Origin: Plazaster borealis
Taxonomy: Eukaryota > Echinodermata > Asteroidea > Forcipulatida > Labidiasteridae
DNA: 64,000 bases
Direction of reading: 5' to 3'
Assembly: GCA_021014325.1 (NCBI GenBank)
Contig: JAJGQC010000556.1
Coordinates: forward strand, 186,001-250,000
The position numbers and the translations under genes are program-made. The stretch's first letter is position 1. Every line of letters begins with the position of its first letter. The notes under the pieces were generated by a model, which was not told where the DNA came from, did no database searches, and worked only from the letters and a program-made list of their open reading frames with translations. This document shows, one piece after another, positions 1-13,100 of the stretch.

Positions 1-160
1 GGAGTTCTCTTTTGAAACCGGATCTCGCGAAAATTAGGCTCTACGTGTTTTTTGTTCTCACAGTGAGCTCGGCGCGGGTCCAGAAAATCCACTCCTCGAA
101 AATCCACTCCTCAAAAAAAAGTTAAAATCTCACTGTTTTTCAGAATCCTCGCCTTCCGGT
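1..160. mobile_element. Fragment of the foldback arm family seen at 61.9 and 63.2 kb
   Basis: Positions 25-120 (AAAATTAGGCTCTACGTGTT and TCCAGAAAATCCACTCC) match the inner part of the arms of the element at 61791-63401. The element is cut by the window edge. Confidence 0.7.
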
Positions 161-171
161 AGCAATATGGC

Positions 172-320
172 GGCCGCCGTAATCGCTGGTAACGATAACC
201 AACGGTTCATGTCAAACAAAACATTGGTTTATTTGGACCATCGTTGCGCGTGCGCGTAGGCAGCGCGCAACGCTGGCAATTACCAACGGCTTATGTTGGT
301 TATCGTTTACCAGCGTAGCG
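172..320. repeat. Imperfect inverted repeat, GC-rich
   Basis: CGCTGGTAACGATAACCAAC near 185-203 pairs with its near-complement near 296-316. It is probably a small transposon end. No gene is visible in 1-826 apart from a repeat tail at 632-771 that matches the right half of the MITE at 13924-14281. Confidence 0.55.
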
Positions 321-1186
321 TGCAGCACACCAACTGCTGTTCATTCCGCTGCATTGCATTGATCAACACGTGGGCGCGCGCGCTTCCGGTGATGATAGCG
401 ACAATCCCCACAGCATAAGTTAAACAATAATTGTTGGCTTTGAATACGACTAAAGTTTTGTTTTACTTTATTGTAAATGAAGGCCTACAAATACAGATGT
501 GTAATGTTTTGTTTTCATTCTTTTAACTTTCTTTTTGTGTGGGCACTATTGCAATTTTTTCATGGGGGGCACCGGGGGGGGGGGGCACTGGAAATTTGTG
601 GGGGGGGGCACGTGCGAAATTACCTCTTTCTCAAAAACTACGTTACTTCAGAGGGAGTCGTTTCTCACAATGTTTTATACTATCAATAACTCTCTGTTGC
701 TCGTTACCAAGTAAGTTTTTATGCTAATATATATTTTGAGTAATTACCAAACGTGTACAGTGCCTTTAAACACACATTGGTGTATGGGTAAAAAAACACA
801 AATAATATTTTTTTATCCTTGATGAAAATTTAACATCCATTAAACAAGTCCTGTATATTCTCCAAAGCAATAAAATGCCACTTCCCCTGTTTTCCTTTTT
901 GTCTTAGAACTTTAAAAAGAGCACCTATTGTGATAAAGATTTCCGTATATTTTGTTCTTGTTAATTTTGTTCTTGTTAATTTTGATTTGAACAAAAATTA
1001 TGCATCGCCACATGTTCAAATATGCTGTCCAACCCCTTAAAGTACAAGTAGATAATGTATTCAGCTGAAACTTTAGTCACAGGTTACTTTCTTGATAATT
1101 TTGCCTATAAATCAGCATTACGTTGACAAAAACCAATCTATGCCCCTACCTTTAACGTGTAGCATACTTGTGCTTTCTTTTCACAG

Positions 1187-1358
1187 TATAAGTAAAACAG
1201 TTGCCTCAGCCAAGGAGCTGGATGTGACTTATTACTTGGGAAGGGCTTGTTTTATGGTACTGAATGCAACCAGTGACAGCCTCCACTGTGCTGATATGAG
1301 TGACATTACAGGGCTATGCGATGCTTATGACTCACAAATGATGTGCGCAAATCTAAAG
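1187..1358 (+). CDS. CENPM: CENPM middle exon, copy 1 (far from the other exons)
   Basis: The 57 codons include ISKTVASAKELDVTYYLGRA and CFMVLNATSDSLHCADMSDI, matching human LRHVDASFFLGKVCFLATG. Acceptor TTTTCACAG, donor AAG|GTTGGT. The phases fit exon 51450-51548 upstream and exon 59142 downstream, yet this copy lies 50 kb upstream of both on the same strand. Confidence 0.88.
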
Positions 1359-2704
1359 GTTGGTCTTACCCTCCTTCTAGATCCTCTTCGCCAATGAAAG
1401 AGTTTGAAGGACTGAGGGCTTAAGGCCTCGTTTGATAGAGCAGCTTAAGTTTTAAAAATAGCTCAGCACAACAAAATACTCACCAGAATATGGTTATCAG
1501 AAATTTAAAAACCCATGTCCCATGTACTATATAATGTGACTGGTATCCTGCTTACTTTTGCTTAGCAGCAAATTTGCTCAGCAGCAAATTATTAAGAAGC
1601 GGTGTTTTCTGCTTAAGTAGTTCTTAAAGAATTGAACTGGTGTTCCTCATTTGTTTTTGAGAGTTAGTTTGCATTTTCTTGGTTATGAATCTTATGAATC
1701 GACTAACAAAGCCTCGATTGGGACTTGATCTACATAACTGAAATTTACCCAAGTCAGATTTTTCTTAGAACTTTGTTCCACTCTGGGTCAAGACATAAAC
1801 ACTTACCCAATTAAAACTACTGCATAAACGCTGAATTCTGTGGTAAGCATTGCCATAAAATGGGGCCCGGTTTTTACCATTCTGGTCTGCTTTTCTCAAA
1901 GAGTATTTATACCGTCCGTCAAGAAATACAAAATGCACAAAATATACTTTTGTTATAATAAAACAATAATTTATTACATTTCCAGAAACCTATATTATTT
2001 GTATTCATGTTGCATATATGTCATTTATTTTCCTTTGTAAATATGTTGTTCAGTTTTATTAAATGCTTTTACAAAAAATGGTTTGGTTTCTTTTCATTGT
2101 TTATAAAACAATCCTTTTTTATTGGCCTTTGAAGTCTCACAGCCTTATATCATTAAATGGTAAAATAGTCCCCAAAATACTGCAGTTTATTTTTACAATA
2201 GTATAGATTTTGCAATAAAATTTGTTATTTATTAATATTTTCTATACTTTTATCTGTCATGTACATATGGTCATATTTACAAAATGACTACTTACAACAA
2301 CAACAATTTTGGAAAACAAAAATGAAATTTACATCCCTGGTACAAATTTAACATCCATTAAACAAGTCCTGTATATTCTCCAAAGCAATAAAATGCCACT
2401 TCCCTGTTTTCCTTTTTTGTCTTAGAACTTTAAAAAAGAGCACCTATTGTGATAAAGATTTCCGTATATTTTGTTCTTGTTAATTTTGTTCTTGTTAATT
2501 TTGATTTGAACCAAAATTATGCATCGCCACATGTTCAAATATGCTGTCCAACCCCTTAAAGTACAAGTAGATAATGTATTCAGCTGAAACTTTAGTCACA
2601 GGTTACTTTCTTGATAATTTTGCCTATAAATCAGCATTACGTTGACAAAAACCAATCTATGCCCTACCTTTAACGTGTAGCATACTTGTGCTTTCTTTTC
2701 ACAG

Positions 2705-2876
2705 TATAAGTAAAACAGTTGCCTCAGCCAAGGAGCTGGATGTGACTTATTACTTGGGAAGGGCTTGTTTTATGGTACTGAATGCAACCAGTGACAGCCT
2801 CCACTGTGCTGATATGAGTGACATTACAGGGCTATGCGATGCTTATGACTCACAAATGATGTGCGCAAATCTAAAG
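2705..2876 (+). CDS. CENPM: CENPM middle exon, copy 2 (tandem duplicate)
   Basis: Identical in coding sequence to the copy 1,518 bp upstream, with the same splice sites. If both copies were real and spliced in, the transcript would carry this 172-nt exon twice and shift frame. So at most one is used, or the duplication is an assembly artefact. Confidence 0.85.
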
Positions 2877-4030
2877 GTTGGTCTTACCTCCTTCTAGATC
2901 CTCTTCGCCAATGAAAGAGTTTGAAGGACTGAGGGCTTAAGGCCTCGTTTGATAGAGCAGCTTAAGTTTTAAAAAATAGCTCAGCACAACAAAATACTCA
3001 CCAGAATATGGTTATCAGAAATTTACCAAACCCATGTCCCATGTACTATATAATGTGACTGGTATCCTGCTTACTTTTGCTTAGCAGCAAATTTGCTCAG
3101 CAGCAAATTATTAAGAAGCAGTGTTTTCTGCTTAAGTAGTTCTTAAAGAATTGAACTGGTGTTCCTCATTTGTTTTTGAGAGTTAGTTTGCATTTTCTTG
3201 GTTATGAATCTTATGAATCGACTAACAAAGCCTCGATTGGGACTTGATCTACATAACTGAAATTTACCCAAGTCAGATTTTTCTTAGAACTTTGTTCCAC
3301 TCTGGGTCAAGACATAAACACTTACCCAATTAAAACTACTGCATAAACGCTGAATTCTGTGGTAAGCATTGCCATAAAATGGGGCCCGGTTTTACCATTC
3401 TGGTCTGCTTTTCTCAAAGAGTATTTATACCGTCCGTCAAGAAATACAAAATGCACAAAATATACTTTTGTTATAATAAAACAATAATTTATTACATTTC
3501 CAGAAACCTATATTATTTGTATTCATGTTGCATATATGTCATTTATTTTCCTTTGTAAATATGTTGTTCCAGTTTTATTAAATGCTTTTACAAAAATGGT
3601 TTGGTTTCTTTTCATTGTTTATAAAACAATCCTTTTTTATTGGCCTTTGAAGTCTCACAGCCTTATATCATTAAATGGTAAAATAGTCCCCAAAATACTG
3701 CAGTTTATTTTTACAATAGTATAGATTTTGCAATAAAATTTGTTATTTATTAATATTTTCTATACTTTTATCTGTCATGTACATATGGTCATATTTACAA
3801 AATGACTACTTACAACAACAACAATTTTGGAAAACAAAAATGAAATTTACATCCCTGGTACAAGTTGTATCGGCTCCTTGTGCGACAGACTTTAAAATAC
3901 TGTACAAAAAAATAGGATGCAGCCGAGCGTAAATGTTCACATGTATGAAACAACTGATTTTATTGGCCGACAAGGGCCCAAAAAAAGCACAATTGGCATT
4001 GGTTAAGACGGCAAACTGGACCTACTTAAC

Positions 4031-4170
4031 CAGGGCTCGATTTCACAAAGAGTTAAGATTGATCTTAAGTGCAAATCAATCTTAATTGCTGAGCCAAGTG
4101 TGATGTCACAATACAAATCACTATGGTAATACTGACAAGATGAATCTTAGTGCTTTGTAAAATCGACCCT
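4031..4170. mobile_element. MITE with GGGCTCGATTTCACAAAG ends
   Basis: The left end GGGCTCGATTTCACAAAG and the right end CTTTGTAAAATCGACCCTT are inverted copies. A relative is at 22385-22565. There is no coding capacity. The rest of 3862-7068 is non-coding downstream DNA. Confidence 0.7.
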
Positions 4171-4824
4171 TGTTAACGCCGAAGACGTGTACACACCCAC
4201 AACCTTCACAAACCAACCAGAATTAACATCTTTTAAAATTGTACATGGATGCTGCCAAAACACACTCTGGAACAATTGGTTTTTGCATGAGATCAACAGC
4301 GGTCGACATGTTAACAAGACGGGACATTCCATTGTGCAGTGTGCACAAGGCATGCATTCTATGTGCTATGCTTCTTTCACCCTGTACACAAAGGGCAAAG
4401 GGTACAGGAATTCATGCTCAATATCTCCCTTTTCTGGGGGATTGTGTAATCCCATATTCCAGACCTTCATCCGTTTGTTGTACAAATGAGGATTACGAGG
4501 CAAGTCTGAGATTCCAGCATACGATGGCCGATTATCGACTGTGGCTTACGGTAAAACAAATACCAAATTTTCTCATCAGAGAAAAATAAATCCTGGTGCA
4601 TATTAGGAGAACGTTGTGTTTACTTTCTTCAGTCATGGTTTCATTGTGATAAAAACAAAGATTCCTGAAATTCCAAAGTCAATCCACGGGTGAGCACAAA
4701 TTATTGGAATTCCCGGCGGCAAGTGGTTAACACGTTCCATGCAGCAAACTTTTATATTAGCGGTATAACTAACTCAAGAGAAGACCTACAGTAATTTATA
4801 TCAGAAATACCATTTAGCATTTTT

Positions 4825-5211
4825 AAAGGGATTGTATACATTTGGTAATTGGAACCCTTTGTTTGTTTCAATCCTATATAGTTTGTAGATATATACCAGA
4901 AAACCAACCTGTGGACATTTCATTTCAAAGGTGGTAGCGATTTTGAGATATTGCCGAAATTCTGGAACGGTTTGTCCACGCACGAAGAATAATCTGCAAT
5001 TGGAATACACGTTATTGCAGTAACGCTTTTCAGATACAAATTTTCGGGGGTAAAAAGTGAAAAAGTGACATATTTTTCAATACCCTCAGTACTTTGAAGT
5101 GAAAAATTTCTCAAAATGCATTATACTATTCAAAGCTGCTGTACTTCTTACCAAGTAAGTTTTTATTGCCATTAATTTTCAGAGTCATTACCAAACCTAT
5201 ACAGACCCTTT
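4825..5211. mobile_element. MITE with AAAGGG...ACATTTGGTAATT ends
   Basis: Starts AAAGGGATTGTATACATTTG and ends in the inverted form (CCAAACCTATACAGACCCTT). The same family recurs at 13924-14281, 17107 onward and 58567-58950. Confidence 0.7.
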
Positions 5212-5929
5212 AAGTTGGTTACTTCACAATGCACTCAGGGGGAAAACAAAAATCAGTCCCATCCTGATCTGTTTGTTTCTTGACTTTTAAAGTGTCCACA
5301 TAATATACAAACAAATGTAATTCAATAAAAGTATGGGAAAACAACCTCCGCATTGTAATTTATTTTGTGTTGAAAATCAAGAAGACCTGCCTCTTTTATT
5401 GCTTTTATATAGTACATCGTCAAAGTTCAGAACTTGTTTGTAGTCTTGTATGCAGATGTATTGAACCCATCCAACTATCTTGTGAACAAATATAAAAATT
5501 ATCCTAACAAGGAACTGCAACAGTCCTGTAGATTTTAAAACAAGCCCAAATGATTCTGTGACATTTCCATTGGTACTCCAAGTATCTATCATTATGATTT
5601 TGGCCACGGGATGTTTGAGGGTTAGCTAAAGATTTTGCCTGGTTTCATACAAGGTCCACCTCAGTCTAGTGTCTTGTCCCTAATGTACATTTAGCCAACA
5701 TGCCAGCAAAAATGGACTTGCTCTGTAAAAGCTTGGCATGACATCTGAAGAGAGGTTTCCTTTTCAATCTTTCAGTTTTCCAGAAACATTGAAACCAAAT
5801 CTCTAAAAACATTTCCTCGTGATTGGTTCGTAGGTATCTGAGAACATTCTTATTGAGGATTCTTACAAGAAAGAGTTGAAAACGAATACTGTGAATGCAC
5901 TACAAGTAGAACATGATGATATGGATTAG

Positions 5930-6015
5930 GCCCTGGCGACTAGTGTCAAAGGTCACCACTATTTGAAGCGCGACTAGTCAGGTAATAAATTTCACTAGTC
6001 GCCCAGGCCTAATAT
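5930..6015. repeat. Short inverted repeat, small MITE
   Basis: TTAGGCCCTGGCGACTAGTG at the left and CACTAGTCGCCCAGGCCTAA at the right are inverted. No coding potential. Confidence 0.55.
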
Positions 6016-6422
6016 GGAGAACTAAAACACAATGCCACCACCTCTGTCATGATCCCTGTGTGCAGTAGTGATAACTAATGCTGATTCTCAAAGTAGCCAA
6101 ACAGGAATCTGACTATTTTGAGCTTCTACACTGAATGGGAGAAATTCAAAATGGCTGCACCTCTGTCATGTCCCCCTGTGTGCAGGAGTAATAATAGGTG
6201 CCGTTTCTCAATATATCCAGAAGAGAATCTGACTATTTTGGGCATCCAAACTCGGTTTGGCTACACTGACTTGAATGGTTTAAATGGCTGCTCTATGATA
6301 ACGATAGATTGAGTGCAATATACCGTGTAAGTCTTGCACATATTCAAACATGTGGACATGTTACAGTTCTGGAATTTCATCTGTGAGAGGGCAAGGCCAT
6401 TTTAATGTTGTACGGGGGTACA

Positions 6423-6492
6423 AGGGTTCCCAGAAGGGTTTCTAGAAGGGTTCCCAAAAGGGTTCCCAAAAGGGTTCCCAAAAGGGTTCCCA
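6423..6492. repeat. Five to six copies of an 11-13-bp GGGTTCCCAAAA unit
   Basis: Direct tandem units of AGGGTTCCCAAA type lie immediately before the palindrome at 6493. Confidence 0.8.
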
Positions 6493-6656
6493 GGGGTCGA
6501 TTTCACAAAACTCTTCCTAACTTAGGACTAGTCCTAGGCAATGCTAAGAGATAGGAGCAGTCTTATAAGTACTGGTCCTAACTTAAGACTAGTCCTATCT
6601 CTTAGCATTGCCTAGGACTAGTCCTAAGTTAGGAAGAGTTTTGTGAAATCGACCCC
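6493..6656. mobile_element. 164-bp near-perfect palindromic MITE
   Basis: The arms begin GGGGTCGATTTCACAAAACT and stay almost perfectly complementary for over 60 bp (CTTAGGACTAGTCCTAGGCA), with a centre near 6575. RNA or single-stranded DNA of it would form a long hairpin. Confidence 0.9.
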
Positions 6657-6913
6657 AGAAGTTTCAATATGCACAAGATCTTGATATCAGCCATCTTTAC
6701 GGGAAACTTTGGTTTCAGATTTGAGCTGCGCCAAACTTTTCTATGCAGCCAAGTGGTTCACCGACCAATCAAGCAAGAGTTTGATAAAACTCCAGCAAGC
6801 TGCATGTGGTATTTACGCATAACGCACAGTTGTGCGTTCAAAATATTGATTGATTTCTCCATAAAGATGGCCGACTTGACACTGTGTGACGTCAAGTGGG
6901 AACTATCTATACT

Positions 6914-6932
6914 GGTGTGTGTGTGTGTGTAG
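6914..6932. repeat. (TG)n microsatellite
   Basis: Eight to nine TG units, downstream of the RPTOR stop codon. Confidence 0.9.
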
Positions 6933-7068
6933 TGTAGAATCAGTAAGTGCTGTTAACACTGCATGGAGCATTATGAACGCCAACAAGCTTCAGCAATTGA
7001 ATCCCTCATGCTATCCCACAAAATTCTTTTTCCCTCCAACCCCCCCCCCCCACCCCAATCCAGCATCA

Positions 7069-7137
7069 TCATCTGCCTTTCTCCTCCGTTGAGTAAATAG
7101 AGAGGAAGGAATCTCTGCTTCCGGATGCCAGATGTGT
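7069..7137 (-). CDS. RPTOR: RPTOR terminal exon
   Basis: The 22 codons [20 protein letters not shown] plus GR end in TGA (7069-7071), matching human PHLAVGSNDYYISVYSVEKRVR. Acceptor TTCGTCAACAG. A run of about 11 C (a G run on the coding strand) near 7041-7051 begins the 3' untranslated region. Confidence 0.93.
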   Translation of the reverse strand, partial: THLASGSRDSFLSIYSTEEKGR

Positions 7138-10100
7138 CTGTTGACGAATAAATAAAAACAACATAAATATACAGCTCTGTTTTGTTGTTACTACACCACT
7201 GTTTCAAATAGTATATTTTATAATTATGGTGAACTATTTTTTAGGGTGAACACAATCCCTTTCAAATGGTCTGAACCATCAGATATCGACCCCCAAAAAT
7301 TCCAACCCCTCAAGCCGTCTAGAAAACATGATTGATTTCAGCCAGCTTTTTAACCCATGGCTAAGAGATTTTCTGTACAACTCCTGAGGAAATTCTTAGC
7401 AGGGTGGTCATTGGTGGCATTTTTGTAGTAAAAGAATCAAATTTGACGGCTAAAGCCCGGTTCATACTTCCTGCGAATGCAAATGCGAAGCAAATTTTGA
7501 CGTCACAGCTCTGCTTTTGGCTGCAAATGTTTTGCAGGAGTTGAGCTCAGCTCAACTGTTGCAAAGATTTTGTTGCGAATTTGTGACGTCAAAATTTGAT
7601 TCGCATTGCAAAGTATGAACCGGGCTTCAATGAGGTTTTGGGAAAATACTGAAAATCGGAAAATTCCTGAGAAATCACATGCCTGCAAATTACAAAAATT
7701 GCACTGTTGCCAATTCCATTTTGTTAAGAATATTTATGCTCACCTTAAGTGGATGAAAAGCAAGGCAACTGACTGGGCCGATCCTTTGACCTATGAACCC
7801 TTCATAGTACTTGATATTGCTGAGTGTGTCACCGGACATGTTGAAGACACTGATGAGTTGATTGGCCGAGCCACTGTGGAAAGTGAATTGGTTGATTTTC
7901 TTAGATGGGGGTGTATGTACCAGATTTGTACAGGAAACTATTGAATTCTCATGCATTGTATGTCCACAGTATTAGAGAATGTAACCTTTGTTTACAAAGA
8001 GATTGATCTTGTACATTCCAGGGCCTTTCTGGCAGGCAATGTACTACACTGGTTCATATAGAACATTTATTCTTAATTTATTCTAAGGTAAACAAATAAA
8101 AACAAAGCCAGTTACAAATTTTATCAGGACTTAGGGCGATTATGTTATGCAGTTTTTGTTGGGCTGGGCTGGATCAGTTTGACCGACTCTGAGAATCGGG
8201 GATCCCAGAAGCGAACATCGCCGTTCACACTGTTGGTTAGAAAACAGCAACAGAAGGCAAAATAAGTATTCCTGTGTCCATGAGCACTAATACCAGAAAT
8301 AGAAGCAATAACTACCCGTCTCTAAGACAAACGTTTCCTATTCCACTAACATTTGCGCAAGTATGTCCAAGTTTTATGTTTACTTGTGTGTACTGAATCT
8401 ACTACTAGTGCAGTTTGGCTGCACCGTCGATGCTGCAGTGATCGTTTAACTGAAGGAATGTTTGTCTGACAGCCAGGTATTTTGAGCAAAAGTGACGTCA
8501 TTAGTGCTTTTCACACAATTAAAACAAAATATGGCATAAATACAATTTTAAAAGGTTGATCTTTTAACAACAATACAGGTAAAATTTAGTTGATAAGAGC
8601 GGGGCTCGAATTTGGGTGAAAAAGCCACAAAATATGGCATAAATACAATTTTAAAAGGTTGATCTTTTAACAACAATACAGGTAAAATTTAGTTGATAAG
8701 AGCGGGGCTCGAATTTGGGTGAAAAAGCCACAAGACCGTAGGGGTTGTAAGCTCAGTATTTTTACGGGCCAATACAACACCAGAAAAGACTGTACTAACC
8801 TGCTTTTATTTGTACAAGCACTAAGAGAAGATTTATCTCATTTGTTTAATGGACAAGTACACTTTGATACTTTTCAAAGTGGCTGCCATTGCTTGTCTTT
8901 CTACCTATATTTTGTTTGAAGAACAAATCTGCGATAGTCCTATAGCCGAATATCTTTCTCATGACATAATATAATAATAATAACTAGTTCTTATATAGCG
9001 CATTTTACAATAACGTATCAATGTGCTTCACATTGGGCAAATAACATTCCTTTAATCTTTCTCAGCTCCCTGGGGAGTATACCGCCCCGAGCTGCTGTGG
9101 CGCTCCAAAGGCTTTTCAAACACAATATCGACCTCTATCCTCGCAGGTGAGCCAAAAGTTAATAGGCACAATCCACCCCCAAAAAAAAAAAAACCAAAAA
9201 AACCAAAACCAAAACCAAAACAACAACAACAATATATTTCCCTATCTGCCCCACTACAGCACACAGTTTCTAGAAGAAGACACAAGTCTAACAAAGAAAT
9301 TCCATTTATTAACAATGTTTTCTACAAGAATAAAATTGATTTTTGTTTGTAAGATGGAAAAGAGAAAGACCAACAACCAACAGTTGAGAGGCCCGTAATT
9401 GTCTCTGTACCACTATTTACTGTCTGTGCCGTACACATAGCTAAGATAGGCGAGTCATCCATATCTTAACCAAATTCTAGCACAATTAAAAAAATAATTA
9501 TGGTTCCTACTTTTTACACATTTTTTACAACATGACATTTTACTTGGTAAGCAGTTTACATAACGCGAACACTGTTTTTACTAATGAAAAAAACCAACAA
9601 TTTCAACAGGAGAGAACTAGGAAATAAAAGAGTGGGCGACGAGTTCTTAAATGGCCGTTAAAAACCTAAAGGGTTGTGGCCGAGAAATAAAGGACTGAGC
9701 TGAATGGGAGGTCTTTTACCGCACGGCCACGACCATGCAAGGTTTTAAACGGCCGTTTAAGAATGAGTCACCACTCTCTTATTCCCATTCATAAATACCT
9801 TTCTGTTAAAAACATCCAAAAACATTGAGAACAATTCTAACAGTTTAGCCTCAGCTTACCTTGACTCTGCATTGAATTTCTATGCATTTGTCAAGTGTAA
9901 GTAGCTCAGTTTCAAACAGGCACACTCAAGTTTCAAATTTGCACGAGCCAAACATGTGACCTACCAACTTAAATTGGGCCATGAAATTTGCACGCTCCGC
10001 ACAATCATCTGATAGCGCCCTCTTTGACTAAATGTCATCAGGTCATGTTAAAACAGACCGTGACCGTGTTTACATCGCGCGTTTAATCATGGCTCTGTGA

Positions 10101-13100
10101 GCTCTTCTCGACCAATCAGAATGAATAAACTGTTGCAGGTATTTATGAGTGAAGGTTCAAACGCCCTTTTGTAGCAGCATTAACTGATGCCACTCTACAC
10201 AACCTGCGCAGTTAAATGGTTTCACTCACTGGAAAATGTTCCCTGGAGTGAGAATGTCAAAGATTGTTATTTACCTTGCGCTGATGATCTTGCCATCCCC
10301 TGATCCTTTCTGGAGGTGAACGTTCACCACCCAGCTATTGTGCTCTCTTAATGTCAACACTCGACTGGAAAAAATAAATAAATACAAACAAAAGATAAAA
10401 CAAATGAGGCCTTTTGAGGTGATGCCACTAAAGTTACAACAATGAGATTTAACCCTCCTACTGTCTGACCTTTCAGTATCACTGTATGGATTTGAATGAT
10501 AGATGCACTACACCAGCCTGCAGTATGATATCATGTGGTGAATGCATGGACAGAGTACACAAATAGTTCTGTGCACAGTTGCATCACCATATACAACCCG
10601 TGCAGTAAGAGGGTGAAGATAGTTTTAAGACAAGTATAATGAGAAGTTCACTTGAAGAATCACCTTCCCTTTCAAGCAGTTACCGCCCGGGATCTTCAAT
10701 ATTTTTCCTTTCCAGCCCGACGGGATTGTTTAAGCGGAAGTGTCGAAATCCTTACTCTTTGAGAGTACCGCTGGCACAAAGAAATAATGACTTGACAAAA
10801 CCAAGAGAACAAAGACTCTGTATGAAGTACAGGGATTTGTTTCTCTCTTTCGAGAATATACCATATTCACGCACTGTGAACAGCAGCACCACGGCCGTGA
10901 GTCATGATCACCAAATGGGCCCATGACCAGGGCCCAAATTTCATAGTGCTGCTTAGGCACAAAAAGTAGCTATGCACAATAAAAATATGCTTACCAGAAT
11001 ATGGTTACCAGCCAAAATACCACGTCACATGCACAATTTTTGACTGGTATCCTGCAAATTTCGGCTAAGCACAAAATTTGTAAGCAAAATAGTTTGCTTA
11101 AGCAGCTCTATGAAATTGGGCCCAGAACCAAGGCTGAATTCTCCGTCTGCTCGGACTTACCTACATTGAGCCGAAATACAATGAACTACAACAGTGGAAA
11201 CCTCCCAATGACACACAATCCTCTTCTTGCAATAAAAGGTCAAAGGCCTTGAATCGAGGACTACGCAATAACCCCAGCAAAAAGGCAGGATTTTATCTTT
11301 TTTCCCCAACACACGGGGATTGCATGCTCTGACTACGCTCCATAGTGTAAAGTATGGGCGGCCTTTGTCCAGTCTAACACGATGCAACACGAAAATACAA
11401 CATGCACATCACCTGAATTCCAGCAGCGACAATATTGTCGTCAACTTGTTTTTGTGTCAAGAGTATACATATTTCCTTTTTTATTTACCTGTCTGTTGGG
11501 GCCAGCCTCCTGTCATATAGCCTGACACTGCCGTCTCCGAGCCCAGCTATGAGTAGAGATCTACCTACATTGTCACAAGCCAGGCTAGTTACACAGCTAT
11601 CTGCACCTGTTGGGATATCCTGAAAATTCAAGAAAAGCGACTATTAGAATTAGTCCCTCGAGTTGGTACTGGTAAGAGTGGCTGGCTCTTGGAATAGTGT
11701 GCACCGCCTGAAACTGTAATTTTACGTGCGGAGTCCCATTAAAAAATGCGGAGTTTCAAAAGAAAAAAAGTGAAAATATCTGCCGAGACGCTGAGGTCTC
11801 TCATGCCTGTATAACAATTTTAAAAATATAGTGTGTACTAACCTGTAGTCTGATTTCTCTCTGAGTATCCCATACCCTGATAATACGAACATCTCCTGAT
11901 GCTAAGAGCATGCCAGACTCCTGCTCCCAGTCTAAGACAAGACCAGATCCTGAAATAATATACACACATTTTATTTATTTATTTCACTTCAAACTGGGTG
12001 GCCCACTCAGTGGCAACCACTGGTTTCCCGTGGGTCTCACCATGTTTACAAAGAAAACAATGAACTAAAACAATGACAGGGTACATGCACAAAACAGTAT
12101 TTAAGATTGTTTTTTACTTCAACTAGGCGACGACCCACTCAGTGGCAACGACCCACTCATTTGGTCTCAGCAAGTGTGCATTGAAAACATAAAATGACAA
12201 GGTACATGTGCAAATACAGTATTTAAGAAAATATTTTACGTTAACTGGGCAACCTACTCAGTGGCAACCACTAATGTTCCGTGGGTCCCAGCATGTGTGC
12301 AAAGAAAACCATGAAAACATTATAAAATGATAAGGGTTTTTTTTCTTTTTTTAGTACACTTCTTTTCCGGCACAATACTACAAAAAGAAATATGAAGAAA
12401 AAAAGATAAATAATTATAAAAACTATAGTATTTACAATAACCTACAGTATATAAAAATATAAAAAAAGTTACAAAAATCGCCTGTGAGTGGCAAGACGGA
12501 ACAGGTGAACAGCACCTCTACAGAGCCATCCTACCTCCTACCGCAGTTGAAGGGGAAGGGATGGGAATTGGGGGAAGGGGGAAGGGGAAAAAGGGAGGGA
12601 AACTGAAAGAATGGGACAAAAAGAAGGGCTCTTAATACTGGCAGCTACGGTACATGCACAAATACAGTATTTAAGATATTTTTGTTTACAATTACCAATA
12701 AATAAAACCCCCAAAAGGGCACTTATAGCTACATGTACCGCGTCAGTCAAACACAACGAGAGAAGGTACAACACATGCATTTAATAATCTGATGTCATGG
12801 GAAACTCTGTTAGCCCAGCCACATTGACCCATATTCCCATGTAGCACAGCCAGAGACAAACAGCAAGTGATTTTTCTGGAGAGAATAAAACCGGAGGGCC
12901 TTCAGAAAAGCCCTCGTGGCATAGGAGAGAACAAACACACAAAATCTTCTCACATATGGGAATCGAACCCGGGCCACTGTGCCGAGAGGCGAGCGCTTTA
13001 TGCACTAGTCATCCATGCAACCCCATCTTTTATTATTTGTTTTGTTGATGTATTTGACATACCTTTGACCGAGGGCAGCATGTCTGACAGGGCATGCCAT

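Larger units (their letters stand above)
827..3861. repeat. 1.5-kb tandem duplication carrying the CENPM middle exon
   Basis: Two copies, about 827-2343 and 2344-3861, have a period of 1,517-1,518 bp. I count about eleven differences; most are homopolymer lengths (for example four C versus three C before TACC, and A-run lengths), with very few substitutions. Near-identity means a very recent duplication, a collapsed or duplicated haplotype, or an assembly artefact. Confidence 0.95.

Noticed and set aside
8000..8060. Possible missing RPTOR exon after TTGCCTGCCAG on the minus strand
   Set aside because: The translation near AAAGGCCCTGG does not resemble the expected KGLTALDIHP segment in any frame.
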